DNA of 64,000 nucleotides, taken from Galaxea fascicularis (lineage: Eukaryota; Cnidaria; Anthozoa; Scleractinia; Euphylliidae). Of the stretch, positions 57,721 through 64,000 are shown piece after piece (position 1 is the stretch's first letter; the number at the start of each line of letters is the position of its first letter). A program made the translations under genes and the position numbers. Where the stretch lies: the NCBI GenBank assembly GCA_948470475.1, contig OX419345.1, positions 647,001 to 711,000 of the forward strand. Direction: 5' to 3'. The notes under the pieces were generated by a model. It saw only the letters and a list, made by a program, of their open reading frames with translations, was not told where the DNA came from and made no database searches.

Positions 57721-58143
57721 TACCCTGGATGCCAGAGGTCTTCTCTTTCGCCAGCGGCGAGGAGCTTCAGAGCGAGTGGTGCTGGTCGGTGAGAGACCTC
57801 TGGCTCAGACAGTTAAGTCTTTTGAGCGCGCCGATCCAATCACGTTGCCATTTATTTCTCCAGAGTCAAAATTTGACCCTGGGAATCTGATTGGTCGGTT
57901 AAAGAAACCTTTCTTAAAAGGGCTGCTATTGGTTAAGTGCGCGATGATCTGATGCTGTATTTCTAAAATAAGCTCTGACTGTGGATGTCAATCAAAGGAA
58001 ATTGGTGTCGGCATGGCCGGAAGTGAGGTTGTTATCCGTTGGTGCCAGAGGTTTTTTTCTCGCCGCTTCGCGACTCGCCATCGCGGCTTCGCCGCTCAAT
58101 TCTGTCGCCCCTAACGAGAAAAAAGCCTCTGGCATCCAGGGTA
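57721..58143. mobile_element. Inverted-repeat element with CTCTGGCATCCAGGGTA ends
   Basis: TACCCTGGATGCCAGAGGT at the left is inverted at 58126-58143. GCGGCGAGGAGC and GAGAGACCTCTGGC words repeat inside, and the right half has a tandem of CGC-rich GCCGCTTCGCGACTCGCCAT type. No transposase is seen. Confidence 0.7.
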
Positions 58144-58506
58144 GCCTGTTGTAGACTATCTCTTCGGCAAGTTATTAACTAACACATATATATCTAAGGT
58201 ACTATATTTGAATTTTTATGGCTATGTGATCTTTCATTCCATTTATTTCTCATGAGCTGATGGTTAGGACGATGACACACTTCAAGCGATCTTACACACC
58301 ACTCTTGATTACAAAGCAATGTGACTTACAAAACGAAATTCTAAGTCGGACTCCATGTAGCTAATCACATGTATGAAGGAAAATATGTCAGGAATTTGGG
58401 AAGGAAAACGTGAAAGCGAACAGCTCATTATTTTTAACTTATAATAGTTTCTTAAGCCTGGTCGGTTCCAGCTCCAATTTACAGATTTATATTTTGTATC
58501 ATGTGG

Positions 58507-59655
58507 TCAGTAAGCGTCTCGGTCTTCAGAATAGTGGCTGACGTCATCTTCCCAAGAGTGTTTGCCAACGAGGTTTTCATCAAATTTGCCGGGGACTTTA
58601 ATGAATCTCTTGCGATACAGCAGTAGTTTGTAAGAAGCAGGCAAGGACTCCTTAAAGATAAAAATGGTGCAAACATCTGACAGTGAGATTTCAAGCAAGT
58701 CAAAGGCAAAAAAAAAAAAGAAAGAAAAACGGAAGACGCGAAAGATTAAAAAGGGAAAGATATTAAATTAAGAAAGAAAGAAAGCAAGCAAGCAAGAGGG
58801 AATGAAAAGTGAAAGAAGAGTAATTTAAGGTCAGAGCATCTAGAAAATTGCAGTTATGCCGCATAAAAGTTGAAATTTCCAGACTTTTTTTAGGAAAATA
58901 GAGTTAAGACAGAGTGGATCTCAATCAAATCTTGGCTACCAGGTACATCTTCCCGTTTATTTTCTATAACATGAGGGCAATGTAAATCAATGTATTTTTA
59001 GAAGGACCTTTAATTTTGAAGGCCAATGTCACGGTTATGCTAAAAGCCAACGGCGCTAAAACACTTTACTTTATGATTAAGTTTACCGTCTTTAACATAG
59101 TTGACCTCAAAACACCGCGGGAAACTGTTACCAGACCGTTTTGGTTACTTTTAATACTCAATGATCAATTTTCAACATAAAGAATGTGCGTGTTGCAAAG
59201 CGGAGGCAGTCTTGAACTAAGTTCCACTTCCTTTCATACGAGCACAACTCCTCTTTGACAGAACTTTGGTTTGGAATCATTCACCGACCAGCACTTCTCG
59301 AGACTACAAAGATTTGTCTCTTCAAGGCTATTAAGTGAATTAATAGTTTTTGTCTTTCCTCGAGATTATTTTACGAGGATGAGAATGCATCGAAATCTGT
59401 TTAGACGAGGAAATTGTACTCGCCAAGTAAAATTAATCTGGCACAACACAAGAAGTAAGACAAAGTCGATACTAGTATTTACCCAACTCAAGGAATATAA
59501 TGAAGCAAATATGTAGAATCATTCCCTACCTCTTCTGGTATCTGGTCGCGCCCCAGTCGATGCTTCAGTGAGTTATAAGACAACTGGCTTTGACTTTCGT
59601 CAAAAAATACTAAAAGAACACACACAGCTACGAAAAGACTTTTCATGAAATTCAT
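58507..59655 (-). CDS. Small secreted protein or peptide precursor, two exons
   Basis: Exon 1 is 59655-59530 and exon 2 is 58650-58507 (TGA); donor GAAGAG|GTAGGG, acceptor ATCTTTAAG, phase 0. The join gives 89 residues. The signal peptide is MNFMKSLFVAVCVLLVFFDE then SQS. The mature start is QLSYNSLKHRLGRDQIPEE, followed by ESLPASYKLLLYRKRFIKVP and a His/Asp/Glu-rich end (KHSWEDDVSHYSEDRDAY). There is no cysteine after the signal. Gln at the predicted N-terminus followed by Leu-Gly-Arg could give a pyroglutamyl, amidated peptide of 11 residues; YRKRF is a second possible convertase site. The ATG was chosen because an upstream in-frame one (59715) would bury the signal. Family unknown. Confidence 0.55.
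58771..58797 (+). repeat. Microsatellite (AAGA)n then (AAGC)n
   Basis: Three AAGA units pass into three AAGC units, in a purine-rich tract that starts near 58710. Confidence 0.85.
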
Positions 59656-60417
59656 GGTTATGATGCTGTTACGATGCCTGTGCGTTCCCGCGAAAATTTC
59701 GTTCGTTTGACGCACAGCTTGGAAAGCTCAAATCACTGAGAAAATTTAGTCGTACTTTATTGGCTTTTTAATGACATCATGGCGATAGTATCGGGCGTGC
59801 AAATACCGAAAGGTGATGATTTTCCTAACTTTGTATTTTTGCGAAAGTGTTAATGAACCGCTTAGGTTTATACGAACTTACCTTTCAGCATTTCGATATT
59901 TAGAAAAAAAGGTTTTCTTCTTTTTGGTGTTCCTGTATTTGGGCCTCGCGCTATATTGTTTCAGTGTAAATGCGCTATTCAATTAATGATTTCCTACATT
60001 CAAACAAAACCCAGAATAAAAATAAAACAGAAGAAAAGCAAGACAATTAGCCATTTTTCTCAAACAAACGCCTTATCAGTAGATCTGAGATTCCAAATAA
60101 CTTAATAAATTATAATTCGGTTGACCTTGAACTCCAATATAACTGTTTTCTGAAATTCTCCTTTTTAAATTTTATAATACTCGACTATCCCAAAACGTTG
60201 GAAAGAAAAAAGAATAAGCACAAGTCAGAACAGATGATGCAGCTCAACTACCTAGAGTGTCAAAGTAGTTATTTATTGAAAAGTTTATGAACCGAACCTC
60301 ACTGAAACCTCCAAGTGCTAATGAGGGATTCAAGTGTTGGTTTCTTTCACGAAGTCTATCAATTTTTTATTATCTATTTTTTGCTATTGTAATCCCGAAG
60401 TGAAGTGAAATAGTAAA

Positions 60418-60447
60418 TTAACCCTTTAACTCCCCATAGTGCCAAAT

Positions 60448-60500
<53 letters not shown>

Positions 60501-60527
60501 AGAACCCCTTGGGAGTTAAAGGGTTAA
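60418..60527. mobile_element. Short MITE-like hairpin with TTAACCCTTTAACTCCC ends
   Basis: TTAACCCTTTAACTCCC at the left is exactly inverted at 60511-60527. Inside, GTGCCAAATGGCAC is a perfect small palindrome. Confidence 0.75.
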
Positions 60528-62536
60528 AAACAGGTTGAAAGAAGTGTAAATACAATGAAATGTGTGGTTGACGTGGAAAAATTGCAAAATAAGGTCATCC
60601 GAGGTTAAGGCTGTACCTAGCGAGTGATATCAAACACTGTGTTTCGTTTAGTGTGTATATATAAAGAACTTCACGATTAAGCTCTTATTTAACTCTTCGA
60701 ACTGATGAATTTTTAGTCCATCATAGTGTATTGAACTCTCTAACAAGAACAACCTGTTGACGCATGTTGCTGTATGCGAGATTGTCCATAATATTTTAGA
60801 ATGAAAATGCAACGGCGAAGTCACGTTGTAGATTCACGCCGTCAGTCTAGTGAACAATTTATGACACGGAAGAATGTTTGGTTTTCTATGACAAGACGTT
60901 TTGTTGTACGAAACTGAGGTTAATCAAATAAAAACAGTTTAATGGTTACCCCCTCTGTGATGCTTTATCATGGATGTGCGGGACTGTGGTCTTTAAAAAC
61001 TGGAAATCATGATTTTTGTGTGATAATTACTGATTCGTTATCCCGGCATTTATCCCATGAAACGAATATCCTTTAAAGTTTCTTTGATTTCAGTTGATAT
61101 TCCTGTGACTATAAAGCAGATTGTCTTGTGACAATAGGTAACAGAGTTTTTTAAAAATTTATCAGGCACTGAACGAAGAAAACGTTGGGGCTCTAACCGT
61201 TTACCCTTGCAAAAATAAAAAGGTTGACTAATGTGATTCCTAAAATGTACCTTAACTCTGAAAGAGGTAACCCTTGTGTTTTAACCTCATAAGCTGGCGC
61301 CGAATAAGGTTTGGCAATTGGATAAGGACAGAACAAAACAGAGAGAAGGTGGTTCGGGTAAGAGATATGCGGTTCTTCTCAGGGCCAATTTGCCAAAACC
61401 TGTAAGTTGACAAGGAAGACCACACATAAATATTGATAACTGATCTACATCTGAAGTGAGTCTTCTTCGTGATGTTGTCGGTTTCGATCATGACTCTGGT
61501 CTTTAGCTATCAAAGCAAATCGTAACTTGTTCATTTTCGTTTTCTAAAATAAAGATTTATCTGTTAAAATCACTGAGTTTTCATTGAGATAAATTTTTAA
61601 TTTGTACCTCGATTAAAATTCAAGCAGCCCCTCTAAATTAGAAATTTTAAGAGAAAACGTTTCTATATACTGAACATGGAAGCTTAAAGTGCTACAAATA
61701 AGGGATACGTTCTGTTAAACTTTTACCTGGAATTAATGGCATTATGCTGTAACGTTATGCCAGGAGCCCGTCATGGCCGATGCCCCATGATTCCGAGCGA
61801 TCACCTCTCACTGTAGTAGCCCTTATGCGCGTTTACGTCAAACTTGCTAATTTAACCACTAAGCCCCGTTTTCGAATTTCAAACTTGTAAATTTTAGCAC
61901 GAACTGAATCCCAAAGCAGCACAATTGTAAAAAATACCCACGTGCGAACAGCATGCACGTGCAAAGCATGAAGAAAAAAAATAGTGCAAACGAGGCTTGG
62001 TGGTGAATCATAAGGCTTACTGGGGGCATGGTTCAAGTTTATGTTCCTTTCAAGGTTCCCAACTTGTAACTAACATTGAGAGCCAATGTAGCCGGCGCGA
62101 TAGAAATGATTAAATTATTATTGATTAAATTTTGATGCACCCACAACTGGTTTGATAAATGCGTTCACTTTAGCTAAATCTCTCTCTGATAAACCTATCT
62201 TTTGGGTCAGAGGAGGAACTGTTACTGTTGTGTGTATCCCCAGGGCCGCTCCTGCCTCTTTAACTGAGGGGAAGGGCTGACTCCAAAGAGTAACGGACAG
62301 TCATAAATTTGGAATTTTTCCCGCGAGGTCCGCCAGCTGTAGCCGGTCACTTTTATCCCGTGAAAATACTTCAGTTTCATTTTTGGAAACGTATTTTACT
62401 AAATTTATCATTTTTTCCACTAAAAGTGGGGGAGGGGATGCTCCCCTAGCCCCTCCCCCTGCGCGGCCCCTGATTACCCGATTGTAAAAAATACCTCAAC
62501 CTCTCCTGCCTGTAATAATTGTGTGAGTTGAATAAA

Positions 62537-62558
62537 ATTGAATTGAATTGAATTGAAT
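62537..62558 (+). repeat. Microsatellite (GAATT)n
   Basis: About four and a half units of TTGAA/GAATT after AATAAAA. Confidence 0.85.
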
Positions 62559-62777
62559 CCTAATGCGAGTTAGTGAAAATTGAACCAATTTGTGATACTG
62601 TTCTATGGTGTTTTGCCATGCTGTACGGGCTTCTCGAAGCTGCAGCATGAAGCCCGGGGCATGAAGCTACCCCGCTTCAAAGCGTGAAATTCCCAGAGAA
62701 AAAGCTTTCCTTGAAAACAAAGTGCCTAAGGAAAAAAAATCTTTCGAACGAATGTTGCTAGTTCACACCTAATGATT

Positions 62778-62975
62778 TTAAGTCATCGAAGAATAATGAA
62801 TTAATTCAGTTGACCCGAAGTCTTTAAATATACTTGCCTCATGATGATAATCAGGGTGTAATGCTCGCCCTATTTTTGGCGGTCTACCAAGTGCGAGTTG
62901 TCCTTCGGTGCCACAAGGCACAAATAAGAAATACAGGAAGGTCGCTTGAAAGAAAAAAACCCCATAACGTTTCAT
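62778..62975 (-). CDS. Small secreted-peptide precursor (QLALGR / PPKIGR)
   Basis: An open frame of 65 codons starting MKRYGVFFFQATFLYFLFVP, a strong signal peptide with a likely cut after CGTEG. The mature chain begins QLALGRPPKIGRALHPDYHH. Two Gly-Arg sites in the first twelve residues could release pyroGlu-Leu-Ala-Leu-amide and Pro-Pro-Lys-Ile-amide; this is inference from the general amidation rule. After ...YHHE the DNA reads GAG|GCAAGT, a good GC-type donor; if used, an acceptor TTTTCCTTAG at 62726 gives another 40 or so codons in phase. Without splicing the frame ends at TAA 62778. No family is recognised. Confidence 0.45.
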   Translation of the reverse strand: MKRYGVFFFQATFLYFLFVPCGTEGQLALGRPPKIGRALHPDYHHEASIFKDFGSTELIHYSSMT

Positions 62976-64000
62976 CTTGAAGCAGCCCGGTGACGGTTGG
63001 TAAGCAGCAAAGTGATAATCTCAAATTCTGTTAAAGCACGAATAAATTAAGACGAAAAGCTTTTTCTTGCGTCTGTCCCTTTTATTTTCAAGAGAATTTG
63101 AAGCCTACTATAATTACTTATGCTCTATTCTTTAAGAGGTGGTACATTTATTTCTTTACCACATACGACGGAGTAATGGGCGCCGGTTATACTGATGGTG
63201 TCTCCATTGTTTGATTTCCTTAATTCAATTCAGATTGCTTGCGGTTTTCATTCTCTTTATTCTATTTTTTCTCTACTTTCAGTCAAAGCCTCGTTATTGT
63301 ACTAAGAGATAACATTTACCAGGAATTTTATCTGTGTTCTTTGAATTATATTGACTGGGTATCACAACCGTTTTTACGAACGGTGGCGGAAGAACGTTTT
63401 CACATTTTATTTGCAAAATTTGAATTTAAGCCAACATTCTTCTCTTGAGGGTCCCCGGCCTATACTTTTTCCGTGAAACGTGATTGGGAATATTTTTTTC
63501 TCATGAAACGTGATTTAGGTTTTTTATTTATTCGTGATTTGGGATTGCCCGTATTTGATTTTTGCGTGAGCGAATTTTGTGACTGAATTATCCGTGAGGA
63601 GTGAACAGTCTCAATATTTTTACGTGAATGCATTTTGCAAAGTGGTATAGGGGACCCTCTCTCTTCTTCTCCATAAAACTTGTCGAACCAAACTTTACTG
63701 AACTGAAAAGCTATTTTTAAAACAGACTTTGGCGTTTTATCCCGCCATTTGACATGCATCCCGCGATGCTAGCTGACGGTCCGATTTATTCTCCGAGATC
63801 GAGGATTTTCTAGTTTAAAAACACTCGTTCAAACTTTTACATAAAGCACTGATAAAGGTGACGTTTCATCAAAGCGATCTCCAGTTTCGGTGCAAAGTTA
63901 CAAATTTTTACTTATCAGGGGTTGAAATCCACGGAAAGCATGGCGGCTAAAAACCGACCTCACTAAATTATAGTGATAGAATAATTGACGGTCATTTATT
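62976..64000. other. Right edge of window, no gene seen
   Basis: AT-rich. The stretch 63468-63640 has a decayed repeat of CGTGAAACGTGATT-like words in both CGTGA and TCATG forms. Open frames lack support. Confidence 0.5.

Larger units (their letters stand above)
59656..62777. other. Intergenic between two minus-strand secreted-protein genes
   Basis: AT-rich and without supported genes. It contains the small MITE at 60418-60527 and the (GAATT)n tract at 62537-62558, which may be the tail of an old retroelement. Confidence 0.5.

Overview
This is a eukaryotic, intron-rich, AT-leaning genomic window, almost certainly from a cnidarian and most likely an anthozoan such as a stony coral. The evidence is split genes with short exons and canonical GT-AG junctions, a cnidarian-style opsin, an ASIC-type channel, and a dense load of short inverted-repeat elements, tRNA-derived SINEs, a LINE fragment and a Penelope-like remnant. 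There are no operons, ribosome binding sites or CRISPR arrays. All gene models were built by hand from open frames, splice motifs and phase-compatible joins. Species and expression cannot be read from the sequence.

Layout. (1) 2-5939 (+): the C-terminal part of an adaptor with two SH3 domains and one SH2 domain, in nine exons; the gene starts before the window. (2) 5.9-19 kb: gene-poor and rich in repeats, with two tiny secreted-protein genes, one on the minus strand (10661-11959) and one on the plus strand (14498-15848). (3) 20089-25558 (+): a complete seven-exon acid-sensing/degenerin-type sodium channel, followed by a LINE fragment. (4) 27220-34859 (+): a complete eight-exon EIF3I gene (translation initiation factor 3 subunit I, WD repeats), with its start codon alone at the end of exon 1. 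(5) 35177-36878 (-): an intact but strongly altered opsin-related receptor, converging on EIF3I. (6) 48611-51907 (+): a four-exon opsin that keeps the retinal lysine. (7) 52-64 kb: mobile-element remnants plus two more small secreted-protein genes on the minus strand (58507-59655 and 62778-62975).

The most interesting content is of two kinds. First, the opsin pair lies head to head about 11.7 kb apart. One member keeps the lysine but lacks the ERY arginine. The other has an intact 401-codon frame yet has lost nearly every class A landmark residue, including the lysine, while sharing a phase-2 intron at the same place. Second, there is a scatter of short, largely cysteine-free secreted precursors. 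In three of them the predicted mature N-terminus runs within a few residues into Leu-Gly-Arg, a possible C-terminal amidation site, so these could be neuropeptide or other secreted-peptide precursors. They match no family I recognise.

The genes do not form one pathway. SH3/SH2 adaptor, EIF3I, channel and receptors look like ordinary neighbours in an animal genome. The spaces between them, and many introns, are filled by MITE-like foldbacks, some nested in one another or present twice in the window.
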